Source: Sulfitobacter dubius (GTDB lineage: Bacteria; Pseudomonadota; Alphaproteobacteria; Rhodobacterales; Rhodobacteraceae). Taken from it: a DNA stretch of 64,000 nt. Both the position numbers and the translations under genes were made by a program. The notes below the pieces were generated by a model, which was given only the letters and a program-made list of their open reading frames with translations, was not told the DNA's origin and did not search any database. Each line of letters opens with the position of its first letter. The first letter of the stretch is position 1. Location of the stretch: NCBI RefSeq assembly GCF_900113435.1, contig NZ_FOPG01000004.1, positions 124,001 through 188,000 on the forward strand, written 5' to 3'. Shown here one piece after another: positions 42,211 to 51,939 of this stretch.

Positions 42211-42924
42211 TTAGAGGTTTAGCTCGATCTTGCGCACCCGGTCCCGTAGCAGTGTCTTAGAAACGGTCAGCAAATGCTGCTCCATCGCCGAAGCCGCGCC
42301 CAATGAGTCGCGCCGGGCGATGGCGTCGTTCAGGGTCATGTGCTGTTCGCCCAGGATCTGCAGCGTTTCGGGCGCATGAGAACTGCGGCGGCGGGAGGTC
42401 CAAGCCACTTCGCGCCTCACAGCGCGGATGGATTCGTAGACCGTGAGGAACAACGGATTCCGCGCCATTTCAGCAATTTTATAGTGAAACATGTCATCCG
42501 CTGCCTCATAGGCGTCCGGGTCGCTGAGGTTCAACGTGGCGCGCATCAACTGATCCAACCGTTCGATCTCTTGCGGGCGGGCGCGGTCGGCAGCGAGGGC
42601 GGCAAGGGCGGGCTCGACCTCAAGCCGCACTTCCATCACGTCGCTTGGTGTCACCTGCCGGGCAAGGTGGCGCAGGCTGTCGGCATTGGTGGCGGGCGGC
42701 GGCGTGGCAAAGGTGCCTTGGCCGTGGCGGCGGTAGATCGTGCCGTCTTCTTGCAGCAGGCCAAGCGCCAGCCGCAGCCGCGCGCGGCTCACGCCGAAAT
42801 GCTCGGCCAATGTCCGTTCGGGTGGCATGCGCCCATCGTTTAGGATGTCCCCCTGCCGGATCGAGCTGCGCAGACGCTCGGCCAATTCATCTTCGCTTGG
42901 GGCGGGCTGGGGGGACTGTGTCAT
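42211..42924 (-). CDS. FadR-type GntR-family regulator (FCD domain)
   Basis: A 237-residue regulator. The N-terminal winged helix is GRMPPERTLAEHFGVSRARL, with the wing IYRRHGQGTFA; the C-terminal all-helical FCD ligand domain shows EVRLEVEPALAALAA, FHYKIAEMARNP and EQHMTLNDAIARRD with metal-binding His residues. It overlaps the TauE gene by four bases and ends the long peptide/GGT operon, so it probably controls that operon in response to a carboxylic acid product. Confidence 0.88.
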   Translation of the reverse strand: MTQSPQPAPSEDELAERLRSSIRQGDILNDGRMPPERTLAEHFGVSRARLRLALGLLQEDGTIYRRHGQGTFATPPPATNADSLRHLARQVTPSDVMEVRLEVEPALAALAADRARPQEIERLDQLMRATLNLSDPDAYEAADDMFHYKIAEMARNPLFLTVYESIRAVRREVAWTSRRRSSHAPETLQILGEQHMTLNDAIARRDSLGAASAMEQHLLTVSKTLLRDRVRKIELNL

Positions 42925-43763
42925 GAGTTGGAAAACGCTTCAAATAAATCAAAAAACATGCGTAGAGAGGTTATCATCAGGAAGATTCCAAAGGCAAACC
43001 TAAGCGCGCGCCGCGGGATGCTATGTGCCAATTTCACCCCGACGTGGGCAAAGCTGCTGGTCAGCGGAATGATGATGGCCGCAGCGGCAAAGTTCACATA
43101 ACCAAGCGAGAAGGGCGGCAGCCCCTCGGCGCCAAGCCCGGTCAGCGCATAGACCACAGCGCCGGGCAGCCCGATGATGAACCCAATCGCCGCCGAGGTG
43201 CCAACGGCGCGGCGGATGTCATAGCCAAGGAAGTTCAGCAGCGGCACGCCGATGGTGCCCCCGCCAATGCCCATCATGGCCGATAGCCCGCCTGTGACAA
43301 CGCCCAGCATCGCCCAGACCGGTTTGGCAAAGCTGCGCGGCGTCGGCTCGTCTTTGGTTTTCCGAAAGATCATGTCTATGGCCACAAGGGCCGCGACCGT
43401 AGCGAAAACCGCGACTAAAATCAGGCCCGAGACATAGCCACCCAAAAGTGCCCCGATGACCACTCCGACCAACAGCGATGGCGCCCAGAGTTTGAGCAAA
43501 TTCATATCAATGGCGCCGCGTTTAAAATGACCATAGCCCGACGAAAGTGAGGTGAAGACGATGGTCGCCAACGATGTGCCCACGGCCACCTGCATGGTGA
43601 TTGCAGAATCCATGCCCGCCGTTGACAGGGCAAGGTACAGCGCGGGCACAATGACGATACCGCCGCCGACGCCCAACAGTCCGGCAAGGATGCCACCAAA
43701 GACACCTGCGGTGATTGCAATGGCAAGAAGCGGCAGAAGTTGGCCAAGGTCTAGCGCGTTCAT
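42921..43763 (-). CDS. TauE/SafE-family sulfite or anion exporter
   Basis: A 280-residue membrane protein with about eight helices. The two halves carry the typical repeat segments GGILAGLLGVGGGIVIVPAL and GLSAMMGIGGGTIGVPLL. Family members export sulfite, sulfoacetate or related anions. Its place behind gamma-glutamyltransferase suggests export of sulfite formed from cysteine or another sulfur compound (inference). It lies four bases after the DUF1028 stop. Confidence 0.9.
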   Translation of the reverse strand: MNALDLGQLLPLLAIAITAGVFGGILAGLLGVGGGIVIVPALYLALSTAGMDSAITMQVAVGTSLATIVFTSLSSGYGHFKRGAIDMNLLKLWAPSLLVGVVIGALLGGYVSGLILVAVFATVAALVAIDMIFRKTKDEPTPRSFAKPVWAMLGVVTGGLSAMMGIGGGTIGVPLLNFLGYDIRRAVGTSAAIGFIIGLPGAVVYALTGLGAEGLPPFSLGYVNFAAAAIIIPLTSSFAHVGVKLAHSIPRRALRFAFGIFLMITSLRMFFDLFEAFSNS

Positions 43764-43767
43764 CAGG

Positions 43768-44529
43768 TCAATCCTTCTCTGTCACTGTAACGGTCGCTTG
43801 TGAGCGACTGGTTTTACCTGCCGCTTTGCGCGCCTCTTCGGCCCGCGTGATGGCCGCGTCGATCGGCGCGCGGTCAGAGGTGCCTGAGAAATTATCAAGG
43901 CTCGGCATTGCCTCGGCCACGTGAAGGTAACGTTCCCCCGCTACTTCAAGCAGGCGATCAAGTTCGCTTAGCGGATCGTGGTGATCATCAACGCGCAGAT
44001 CAAGATAGGCATGGTCCTGTCCGCGGTGAATGACCAGACCTGCGGCCTGACGGCCCCGTTTGTCGCCGCCTGCTTCTTCGCCCGCGCGCATGGCGGCAAG
44101 TAGACGTTCGGCCATCGGCAGATCACCGCGTGCGGCATAGGTATCGAATGTCGCCTCAACCACCTCGGGTCCAGTCAGCATATTGCCTGCAACCGAATGG
44201 ATATCGCCCACCCGGTGCCCGGCCCAATCGACGCAATCCGCACCGGTATGTGCGGCGAAATTTCCTGCCGCATCAAGCATGTGACATTGGCGGATATCGC
44301 GGCCTGCGTCGCGTGAGGCGAATTCCTTTAACAACGCCTCGGCAAGGTCGCCGCTTTCCAACATGCGGCGGCCCTCTGTTCCCCATAGTGGATTGACGAA
44401 GGCCTGCGTTGCGACCGCGACCCGGCGGCCGATATAGGGCACAGCAGCACCGCAAGCGAAAAAGCGGCTGGCGACGGCGATGCCGATTTCGTTGCTTTCG
44501 GGGTCACGGGCGATGATGGAATAGGTCAT
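43768..44529 (-). CDS. DUF1028 protein, Ntn-hydrolase-like
   Basis: A 253-residue protein. The DUF1028 domain fills residues 1-215, beginning MTYSIIARDPESNEIGIAV and including ASRFFACGAAVPY, TQAFVNPLWG, HSVAGNMLTG and DLRVDDHHDPL. The tail (from about 216) is low-complexity and charged. The family resembles Ntn hydrolases in fold and often lies beside gamma-glutamyltransferases or peptide transporters; activity is not established. Three bases separate it from the ggt stop. Confidence 0.87.
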   Translation of the reverse strand: MTYSIIARDPESNEIGIAVASRFFACGAAVPYIGRRVAVATQAFVNPLWGTEGRRMLESGDLAEALLKEFASRDAGRDIRQCHMLDAAGNFAAHTGADCVDWAGHRVGDIHSVAGNMLTGPEVVEATFDTYAARGDLPMAERLLAAMRAGEEAGGDKRGRQAAGLVIHRGQDHAYLDLRVDDHHDPLSELDRLLEVAGERYLHVAEAMPSLDNFSGTSDRAPIDAAITRAEEARKAAGKTSRSQATVTVTEKD

Positions 44530-44532
44530 GGG

Positions 44533-46326
44533 TCAGCGTCCTACGGCATAGGCCTGCATCAGGCGGGGGGTCGCGGCGGCTTGAAGGCTGCCATCAGGGT
44601 TGCGTAGCGCGGCCGTGAGGCGACCCACCGACCACGGATCGGCCACGGTCACGATATGACCGCGCGCGCGCAGTCCATCGATTACGGCTGGCCCCACATT
44701 GGGCTCGATCATCATCTCACCGGGCAGGGCCTCCCGGGGGAAGAAGCTGCTTTGGAAGTGAAGCGTGTGGAACAGCGGCGCGTCCATGCCTTGTTGCAAG
44801 TCGATCCCGTGATGCACAAACCGCAAGAACCAGATCAACTGCCACTGGTCCTGCTGGTCGCCGCCCGGTGTACCAAAAACCAACTGCCGCCCGTCCGAAT
44901 GTTCGGCAAAGGAGGGGGTCAATGTGGTGCGCGGACGCCGCCCAGGGGCGAGGGAGGTGGGCAAGCCCCGCTCAAGCCAGAACATCTGCGCGCGGGAATT
45001 CAGCGGAAAGCCAAGTCCCGGCACGACCGGATTGCTCTGCAACCAACCGCCCGAGGGCGTGGCCGAAACCATATTGCCCAAGCGATCGACCACATCTAGA
45101 TGCACCGTATCGCCGCGTTTTTCGGTCAGATGGGCCATGGTGGGCTCTTGTGGTGCGGCATTCTGGACGCCGAAATCACGGGCGGCGCGTTCGATATAGC
45201 GCTCAGGCAGATGCTCCAGTCCCGCAATAACACCGGGGCGTTGATCAAGGGAGGCTTGCCCATTGATCAGCTTGGCGCGTTCGGCGTTGTAGTCGTTCGA
45301 CAGCAGTTGATCCATCGGGATGATGCTGTGGTCGGGATCACCATAATAAGCCTCGCGGTCGGCAAAGGCGAGCTTCATCGCCTCAATCACCGTATGGGTA
45401 AAGGAAACCCCCATCGGGTCCATCGCGGCGAGGTCGAAATGCTTCAGGATTGCCAGCGTCTGCAGGAATACTGGCCCTTGCGACCATGCCTGAGTTTTGT
45501 GAACCGTCCAGCCGTGATACTCGTAACTTAGCGTGTCCTCATAGGTCGCCTGCCATTTGGCCATGTCTTCGCGCGCCAGCACGGCACTATTTTTCTGCTC
45601 GGATACATCATGCACGCGGGCGTCTTTGAGGTAGTCAAAGATCGCGTCGGCCACAAATCCATCGGCCCAAATCTGGCGCGCAGCATCAATCTGCGCCACC
45701 CGGTCAGTTCCGGCGGCTTCGGCCTCGCTCACCAATCGTTCATAGGTAGCGGCCAGATCGGGGTTTTTGAAATTGGCGTTCGGCTCTGGTGCCTTGCCGC
45801 CCGGTGTCCATACGGCGGCAGAGGTTGGCCATTCGGCGGCGAAATAGTCAGCCAGCCCTTTGATCGTGTTCGACACGCGCGGCAGCACCGGATGGCCGTC
45901 GCGGGCATAATCGATTGCCGGTTGCAGCACGTCCCGCAGGCCCATGGTGCCATGATCCCGCAGCATCAGCATCCAGCCGTCGAATGCACCGGGAACCACG
46001 GTCGACAAAAGACCAGAACCTGGGATCAATTTCAGACCGAGTTTCTCAAAATGCTCCAACGTGGCGCCTGCGGGGCTGACGCCTTGGGCACAGACGACCT
46101 TGGTCTCTTTCTTTTCTGCGTCGTGAAAGATGATCGGCAGATCGCCCGCCGGGCCGTTCAGATGCGGCTCAACCACCTGCAGAACGAAACCGGTAGCCGC
46201 AGCGGCGTCAAAAGCATTGCCGCCTTTTTCCAGAATGCCGAAACCGACGGTCGAGGCGATCCAATGGGTCGAGGTGGTGACACCAAAGGAGCCGCGGATC
46301 TCGGGGCGGGTGGTGAAGGTGGTCAT
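44533..46326 (-). CDS. Gamma-glutamyltransferase family protein
   Basis: A 597-residue Ntn hydrolase that would split gamma-glutamyl bonds or related amides. It matures by self-cleavage before a Thr; the likely one is in KRGDTVHLDVVD, followed by GNMVSATPSGGW. The substrate-side GGD reads GTPGGDQQDQW. The N-terminus (GVTTSTHWIASTVGFGILEK) is that of the cytoplasmic-looking branch without a clear signal peptide, unlike E. coli Ggt, so it may act after import by the adjacent peptide transporter. It might also be a cephalosporin-acylase-like member. Confidence 0.88.
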   Translation of the reverse strand: MTTFTTRPEIRGSFGVTTSTHWIASTVGFGILEKGGNAFDAAAATGFVLQVVEPHLNGPAGDLPIIFHDAEKKETKVVCAQGVSPAGATLEHFEKLGLKLIPGSGLLSTVVPGAFDGWMLMLRDHGTMGLRDVLQPAIDYARDGHPVLPRVSNTIKGLADYFAAEWPTSAAVWTPGGKAPEPNANFKNPDLAATYERLVSEAEAAGTDRVAQIDAARQIWADGFVADAIFDYLKDARVHDVSEQKNSAVLAREDMAKWQATYEDTLSYEYHGWTVHKTQAWSQGPVFLQTLAILKHFDLAAMDPMGVSFTHTVIEAMKLAFADREAYYGDPDHSIIPMDQLLSNDYNAERAKLINGQASLDQRPGVIAGLEHLPERYIERAARDFGVQNAAPQEPTMAHLTEKRGDTVHLDVVDRLGNMVSATPSGGWLQSNPVVPGLGFPLNSRAQMFWLERGLPTSLAPGRRPRTTLTPSFAEHSDGRQLVFGTPGGDQQDQWQLIWFLRFVHHGIDLQQGMDAPLFHTLHFQSSFFPREALPGEMMIEPNVGPAVIDGLRARGHIVTVADPWSVGRLTAALRNPDGSLQAAATPRLMQAYAVGR

Positions 46327-46337
46327 GTCGTCTCCGG

Positions 46338-47237
46338 TCAGTGTTCGCGCGGGTCCAGCGCATCGCGCAGCCCATCGCCAAGAAGGTTAAAGCCAAGCAC
46401 AACCAAGAAGATCGCGATGCCCGGCCAAAGCGCCATCCACGGCGCTTGGTTGAGGAAGTTTTTCGCCGTGTTCAGCATCGACCCCCAAGAAGGCGACGGC
46501 GGCTGTTGACCAAGGCCAAGGAATGACAGCGACGCTTCGGCGATGATCGCTGTCGCCACTGTTAGCGTGGCCTGCACCAGCACGGGCGGCAGGACGTTGG
46601 GAAAGATATAGCGGCGTAAGATGCGTGGCGTGCTGAGACCGATGGCGCGCGCGCTTTCGACGTAATCTTCGGCGGCGACACTTAGCACCTGACCGCGCGT
46701 CAGGCGGATAAAGACGGGCGTGGCCGAGATGCCGATGGCGATCATGGCGTTGGTCAGGCTTGGCCCTAGAAAGGCCGCCAGCGCGATGGCAAGGATCAAG
46801 AAGGGTGCGGCCAGCAGCGCCTCGGTGCAGCGTGAAATCACCGCATCGGTCCAGCCGCCGAAATACCCCGCGACGATGCCCAACGGCACGCCAAGGCCAA
46901 GCGCGATAGCGACCGAAACGACCCCCGCGAGTAGGGATGCCTGCGCCCCCCAGATCAGCCGCGACAACACATCGCGGCCCAATTCATCGGTGCCCAACCA
47001 ATGCGCCGCCGAGGGCGCTTTGCGTACCGCACCCCAATCGGTCGCAGCCGGGTCGGGGATCGGGAGAATAGGCGCCAGCAATGCGATAGCGCAGAAAAAG
47101 ACCACCAGCACCCCGCCCAGCATGGCGCTGCGGTGGTGGCGAAATTTCTTCCAGACCCGGTTTTCAGGGCGTGCCGAGAGAACGGGATCGGCGGCGCTTT
47201 CGGCGTCTATGGTGATGGGTGTGGCAGGTTGAGCCAT
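46338..47237 (-). CDS. Peptide-type ABC transporter permease (DppC/GsiD-like)
   Basis: A 299-residue inner membrane protein with an N-terminal OppC domain (KFRHHRSAMLGGVLVVFF), six helices and the loop ESARAIGLSTPRILRRYIFP. The sequence HWLGTDELGRDVLSRLIWGA is a mark of the DppC group. It overlaps the dppB-like stop by one base (TAATG) and precedes the ggt gene by 11 bases. Confidence 0.92.
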   Translation of the reverse strand: MAQPATPITIDAESAADPVLSARPENRVWKKFRHHRSAMLGGVLVVFFCAIALLAPILPIPDPAATDWGAVRKAPSAAHWLGTDELGRDVLSRLIWGAQASLLAGVVSVAIALGLGVPLGIVAGYFGGWTDAVISRCTEALLAAPFLILAIALAAFLGPSLTNAMIAIGISATPVFIRLTRGQVLSVAAEDYVESARAIGLSTPRILRRYIFPNVLPPVLVQATLTVATAIIAEASLSFLGLGQQPPSPSWGSMLNTAKNFLNQAPWMALWPGIAIFLVVLGFNLLGDGLRDALDPREH

Positions 47238-48181
47238 TATTGCTTCCTCAAGCGGGGGTTCAGCAGCACATAGGCGACATCGGCCAGCAGGTTCATGAAG
47301 ATAAAGCCGACAGCGGTGACCAGAACGATCCCCTGCACCACGGCGTAATCTCGGTTGAACACCGCATCGACCACAAGCTTGCCAAAGCCGGGAATGGTGA
47401 AAATCTGTTCTGTCAGCACCGCGCCTGCGATCAACTCACCAAAGAGCAGCGCGGTCAGGGTGACGATCGGGGTCAGCGCGTTGCGGAAGGCGTGTTTAAG
47501 GATGACTTTCCGCTCGACCAGACCTTTGGCGCGGGCGGTGCGGACGTAATCGCTGCTCATCACGCTCAGCATGGCGGAACGGGTGTGACGCATCAGCGTC
47601 GCAGCAAGCGCCGTGCCGAGCACGAAGGCGGGCATCAGCATGACGGTAATGGAGCGCAGGGGGTCTTCGCTTAGTGGCACATAACCCGAGGCGGGCAGCA
47701 GCTTCCATTTCACCGAGACCAGCAGGATCAACATGATCCCCAGCCAGAAGTTCGGGATCGACAGGCCCGAGAGCGCCACAACATTGGCGACGTAATCCGT
47801 CACTGTGCCCTTTTTCACGGCCGAGAAAATGCCCGCAGGGATACCGATCACCATGGCGAATATCATTGCCATCGTCGCCAGTTGGATGGTCACGGGAAGC
47901 TTCTCTCCAATCAGCTCCAGCACCGGTTGGTTGGTACGAAGAGAAATGCCCAGATCACCGGTCAGCGCATTGCCGATCCAAGTGAAATATTGAACCGGGA
48001 TAGGATCGTTGAGCCGGTATTTCTCACGCAGGAACTCCAGCACCTGCGGGTCGCGTTCTTCACCAGCCATGGCCAGCACCGGGTCGCCCGGCAGCAGCTT
48101 TTGTAGGGTAAAGACAAAGACCGAGATCAGGATGATCGTTGGGATCGCGATCACCAGACGGCGCAGGATGAAGGACAGCAT
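47237..48181 (-). CDS. Peptide-type ABC transporter permease (DppB/GsiC-like)
   Basis: A 314-residue membrane protein with six helices. The family start LRRLVIAIPTIILISVFVFT, the loop RTARAKGLVERKVILKHAFR and ALTPIVTLTALLFGELIAGA are clear. It pairs with the next gene to form the pore. A strong hairpin lies in the 67 bases between the binding-protein gene and this one. Confidence 0.92.
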   Translation of the reverse strand: MLSFILRRLVIAIPTIILISVFVFTLQKLLPGDPVLAMAGEERDPQVLEFLREKYRLNDPIPVQYFTWIGNALTGDLGISLRTNQPVLELIGEKLPVTIQLATMAMIFAMVIGIPAGIFSAVKKGTVTDYVANVVALSGLSIPNFWLGIMLILLVSVKWKLLPASGYVPLSEDPLRSITVMLMPAFVLGTALAATLMRHTRSAMLSVMSSDYVRTARAKGLVERKVILKHAFRNALTPIVTLTALLFGELIAGAVLTEQIFTIPGFGKLVVDAVFNRDYAVVQGIVLVTAVGFIFMNLLADVAYVLLNPRLRKQ

Positions 48182-48208
48182 GGGGGTATGTCTCGCTCAG
48201 AGGGGAGG

Positions 48209-48233
48209 CACCGCCGGGACTGGCCCGGCGGTG
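48209..48233 (-). terminator. Strong hairpin between the peptide binding protein and the permease genes
   Basis: CACCGCCGGG (48209-48218) and CCCGGCGGTG (48224-48233) form a perfect ten-base stem with a five-base loop, 16 bases after the binding-protein stop. On the minus strand no U-run follows, so message stabilisation or partial attenuation is likely. Confidence 0.7.
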
Positions 48234-48248
48234 TTCTTTTTAAAAGGC

Positions 48249-49763
48249 TTAGCCTTCTGCTTTCATCACACCGTCGAGACGGATCATGCCATCAGGATAG
48301 GCGGTGAAGCCGGTCAGGCCGGCGTCCAGTGCCCAGATCCATGTCTGGTGATAAAGATACACGATCGGCAACTCTTCGTTCAGGATCGCACGGGCCGCGG
48401 TATAGCTTTCGCGACGCACGTCTTGATCGTTGGATTTGCGCGCTTTGTTCAGCAGCTCATCCACTTCCGGGTTCGAGAACTTGGAATCGTTGATGCCGCC
48501 ATCGGAGGTCATGAACTGGTGGATGTTGCCATCGGGGTCCACACGGCCCGACCAGCCGATCTGGCTCGCCTGATAGTCCCCCGCCGATTGGTCGGCCAGC
48601 AGCGTCGCGAATTCCTTGGAGGTGATCGAGATGTTGATCCCCGCCTCAGCCGCCATGGACTGAACGACCTGCATCAGTTGTAGCGGGATCGTGGTGTTGG
48701 GCACTTGTACTTCAAGGTCGATCCCATCGGCAAAGCCCGCTTCGGCGAGCAGTTCCTTGGCCTTTTCTACGTCACGCTCCGGCACGGGGAAGTCGGTGCT
48801 GTACCAAGGCGAGTTCGGCGGGAAGGGCTGGTTACCGGCCGCAAAAGCACCGTTGAAGACCACCTGATTGATCGCTTCGCGGTCAATCGCATAGCTCAAC
48901 GCTTGACGCAGACGTTTATCGTTGCCCCAAGGGTTATCACCCTTTTCGCCATTGGCCACGTTGATCGTGATGCCCTGATAGCCTAGCGACACGGCGCTTT
49001 CGACATTGATGCCGTCGTCACCTTCGGCTTGGGCAAGGTCGGTCGCTGCGAGGCGTTCGATCATGTCCACGTCGCCAGATTGGAGGTTTGCCAGACGCAC
49101 AGTTGTATCTGGAATGGGCAAATAGGTTACCGTGTCAAAGTGGAAGTCGTCGGCGTTGTAATAGTCGGCAAACTTTTCAAGCACGATACGGTCTTGGGCC
49201 ACGCGCTCTTTGAACTGGTAGGGGCCCGAGCAGACCGGGTTCAGGCCAAAGTCATCGCCCGCCGCTTCGGCAGCGGTGGGGGAAACCATCATGCCCGCGC
49301 GGTCGGCGAACTGGGCCATCAGCGTGGCGTCGGCATCGGCCAGATCAAAGCGGATTTCGTGGCTGCCCAGTACTTCGACGCCGGTGATGGAGGAAAGTTC
49401 GGATTTGCGGCGCGAGGTCTCAAGGTTCTGGCTGCGGTCGATGTTGGCGGCCACGGCCTCGGCATCAAACGGCGTGCCGTCATGGAAAACCGCATCATCG
49501 CGGAGCTTCATGGTCAGTTGCTTGCCGTCCTCAGAAAAGGACCATTCGGTCGCCAGTTGCGGGATGATTTCCAGATCAGGCGTGATGTCCACCAGCTTGT
49601 CGCACAAAGACGTATAGACGATCCGCCCCACAAAGGTGCGCGACTGGTCGGGGTCCAGCACATCGGCGTCAGATTGCAGCGCGATGCGCAGGTCAGCCGC
49701 CTGAGCGCCGAGGGTCGTGGCCCCCAGCAGCGCGGCGGCGAGGGTCATTTTGGTCAGTGTCAT
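48249..49763 (-). CDS. Peptide-type ABC transporter substrate-binding protein
   Basis: A 504-residue periplasmic protein of the SBP_bac_5 family with a signal peptide (cleavage after LGAQA, residue about 22). Features include LRIALQSDADVLDPDQSRT, KLRDDAVFHDGTPFDAEAVA, NPVCSGPYQFKERV and KRLRQALSYAIDREAI. These are common to dipeptide, glutathione and opine binders. Given the operon with gamma-glutamyltransferase, glutathione or gamma-glutamyl peptides are plausible ligands, though sequence alone cannot decide. Confidence 0.91.
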   Translation of the reverse strand: MTLTKMTLAAALLGATTLGAQAADLRIALQSDADVLDPDQSRTFVGRIVYTSLCDKLVDITPDLEIIPQLATEWSFSEDGKQLTMKLRDDAVFHDGTPFDAEAVAANIDRSQNLETSRRKSELSSITGVEVLGSHEIRFDLADADATLMAQFADRAGMMVSPTAAEAAGDDFGLNPVCSGPYQFKERVAQDRIVLEKFADYYNADDFHFDTVTYLPIPDTTVRLANLQSGDVDMIERLAATDLAQAEGDDGINVESAVSLGYQGITINVANGEKGDNPWGNDKRLRQALSYAIDREAINQVVFNGAFAAGNQPFPPNSPWYSTDFPVPERDVEKAKELLAEAGFADGIDLEVQVPNTTIPLQLMQVVQSMAAEAGINISITSKEFATLLADQSAGDYQASQIGWSGRVDPDGNIHQFMTSDGGINDSKFSNPEVDELLNKARKSNDQDVRRESYTAARAILNEELPIVYLYHQTWIWALDAGLTGFTAYPDGMIRLDGVMKAEG

Positions 49764-49804
49764 ATCGAACTCTCCTGTCGTTTCATTAAGTCTGTTTTAG
49801 CCTA

Positions 49805-50914
49805 TTATTCTTGGTCTTGGCGGGGGCGGAGCGTTGTCCGATCCCGCATGGCGTCTTGGTAAAGCGCAAAGCGTGCCGCCGCGCCGGGGGCACGTTCGGG
49901 CGCATCGGCAAGGCCGAGGTCCGGTGTGGCGGCGGCGATCTCTTCGAAATAGTGGCAGGCGGCGATATGGCCGTCGCCGGCATCGGTTTGGCGCAAGGCA
50001 GGCGGCTCGCTTGCGCAGCGCTCTTTGGCATAGGGGCAGCGGGTGTGGAACCGGCAACCCGAGGGCGGGTTCGCAGGGCTCGGCATCTCTCCCTCAAGCG
50101 CGGTCTGCGGCGTGCGCGCACCATGGGCGGCCACCGGAATGGCCGAGAGGAGCGCGCGGGTATAGGGGTGGCGCGGGTGGTTGTAGACCGTATCGACATC
50201 GCCCTGTTCGACGATCTGCCCCAGATACATCACCGCCACGCGGTCGCTCATATGGCGGATCACGGCGAGATCATGGGCGATGATGACCAGTGTGAGCCCC
50301 AATTCATCGCGCAGATCGCCAAGCAGGTTAATCACCTGCGCCTGCACCGAAACATCGAGCGCCGAGACCGGTTCATCCCCGATCACCAGTTTCGGGGCCG
50401 AGGCGAGCGCCCGCGCAATGCCGATGCGCTGGCGCTGGCCGCCTGAAAACTCATGCGGGTAGCGTTCGGCATGTTCGGGGCGCAGGCCGACCTTTGCCAG
50501 CAGTTCGGCCACTTTGCCGCGCCGCTCGGTGGCGGACATTTTCGGGAAATGCGTCTCCAGCGGTTCGCCGACCAGCTTGCCAACACTCATGCGCGGGTTC
50601 AGCGACGAAAAGGGGTCCTGAAAAATGAACTGCATGTCGCGGCGAAGCGCCGTGAGGTCACGCCCGGCAAGGCTGCGCACATCAGCGCCGTCAAACTGTA
50701 CATCACCTTCCGTCGGTGTCAGCAGCCGCATCAAAAGCCGCGCGAGGGTGGATTTACCGCAGCCGGACTCACCAACGATGGCAAATGTCTCACCACGCCG
50801 CACGTTGAAAGACACGCCGTCAACGGCCTTCACCGTGCCACTTGCAGCCAGCATGCCGCCGCCAGTCTTGAAGTGCTTTTTAAGCGCACGCGCTTTGAGG
50901 ATGTGATCGCTCAT
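49805..50914 (-). CDS. Peptide-type ABC transporter ATP-binding protein (DppF-like)
   Basis: A 369-residue ATPase. Walker A is [15 protein letters not shown], signature FSGGQRQRIGIARAL and Walker B VIGDEPVSALDV. The C-terminal oligopeptide domain contains the Cys motif SGCRFHTRCPYAKERC, which often holds an Fe-S cluster in this family. A 40-residue Arg/Ala-rich tail follows. It overlaps the preceding ATPase gene by four bases. Confidence 0.92.
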   Translation of the reverse strand: MSDHILKARALKKHFKTGGGMLAASGTVKAVDGVSFNVRRGETFAIVGESGCGKSTLARLLMRLLTPTEGDVQFDGADVRSLAGRDLTALRRDMQFIFQDPFSSLNPRMSVGKLVGEPLETHFPKMSATERRGKVAELLAKVGLRPEHAERYPHEFSGGQRQRIGIARALASAPKLVIGDEPVSALDVSVQAQVINLLGDLRDELGLTLVIIAHDLAVIRHMSDRVAVMYLGQIVEQGDVDTVYNHPRHPYTRALLSAIPVAAHGARTPQTALEGEMPSPANPPSGCRFHTRCPYAKERCASEPPALRQTDAGDGHIAACHYFEEIAAATPDLGLADAPERAPGAAARFALYQDAMRDRTTLRPRQDQE

Positions 50915-51939
50915 GCGCTCTGCTCCAGATGTGTTTCCAGCGGGGCGAAGTGACAGGCCACGGCGTGCCCGCCCTCAAGCGGGGCGAGCGGCGGCTCCTT
51001 GGCGCAGATCGGCTGAGCAAAGGGGCAGCGCGTGGCAAAGCGGCAGCCTTCGGGCATGTTCTGCGTCGTCGGCACCATGCCCGGCACGGTGGCCAAACGT
51101 CCGCGCGGGCCGCTCAGCTGCGGGATCGAAGACATGAGGCCGATCGTGTAGGGATGCTGCGGGTCGTTAAAAATCCGCTCCGCCGGACCAGTCTCGACAA
51201 TGGTGCCCGCATACATTACGGCCACGGTATCGGCGATTTCGGCCACGACACCCAAATCATGGGTGATCATGATCGTGCCCATGTCAGTTTCGGCCTGAAG
51301 GTCGCGGATCAGCTCAAGGATTTGCGCCTGAATTGTCACGTCGAGCGCGGTGGTCGGCTCGTCCGCGATCAGCAGGGACGGATCGTTGACCAGCGCCATC
51401 GCAATCATCACCCGCTGGCGCATACCGCCTGACAGTTGGTGCGGGTAATCCCGCATCCGCTTCTCTGCCGCCGGAATGCCGACCCGCTTGAGGATCGCCA
51501 GTGCCTTATCCTCGGCCTCGGATTTGCTGGCATCGCTATGGGCTAGCACGGCTTCGACGATCTGATCGCCGATGCGAAAGGCGGGGTTAAGCGAGGTCAT
51601 CGGCTCTTGAAAGATCATGGTCATCCGGCTGCCGCGCAATTTGCGCATTGCAGTGTGATCAGCGAGGTCGAGCTTTTGCCCCTCAAAAATCATCTCGCCC
51701 GACCCGATCGTCGCGGCGCCCGCAGGCAACAGCCCCATCATCGCCAAAGACGTCACGCTTTTACCGCATCCGCTTTCGCCGACAACGCAAAGGGTTTTGC
51801 CCGGGCTGACCGAGAAATTGACGTGATTGATTTGGTCGCTCGGCGCGCCGCGAAAGCGCAGGCTGAAGTCGCGTACTTCGAGCAAAACCTTGTCGGAACC
51901 GGTGTCAGGGCTGGGCAATGGATCGCTTTCTTGAACCAA
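50911..51939 (-). CDS. Peptide-type ABC transporter ATP-binding protein (DppD-like)
   Basis: A protein of up to 342 residues, first gene of the nine- to ten-gene minus-strand operon. Walker A is [14 protein letters not shown], signature [15 protein letters not shown], Walker [14 protein letters not shown], and the C-terminal Cys motif is [15 protein letters not shown]. The start is uncertain: no ATG is available near the N-terminus; TTG at 51939 or at 51918 are candidates, neither with a good ribosome site. Confidence 0.88.
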   Translation of the reverse strand: MVQESDPLPSPDTGSDKVLLEVRDFSLRFRGAPSDQINHVNFSVSPGKTLCVVGESGCGKSVTSLAMMGLLPAGAATIGSGEMIFEGQKLDLADHTAMRKLRGSRMTMIFQEPMTSLNPAFRIGDQIVEAVLAHSDASKSEAEDKALAILKRVGIPAAEKRMRDYPHQLSGGMRQRVMIAMALVNDPSLLIADEPTTALDVTIQAQILELIRDLQAETDMGTIMITHDLGVVAEIADTVAVMYAGTIVETGPAERIFNDPQHPYTIGLMSSIPQLSGPRGRLATVPGMVPTTQNMPEGCRFATRCPFAQPICAKEPPLAPLEGGHAVACHFAPLETHLEQSA

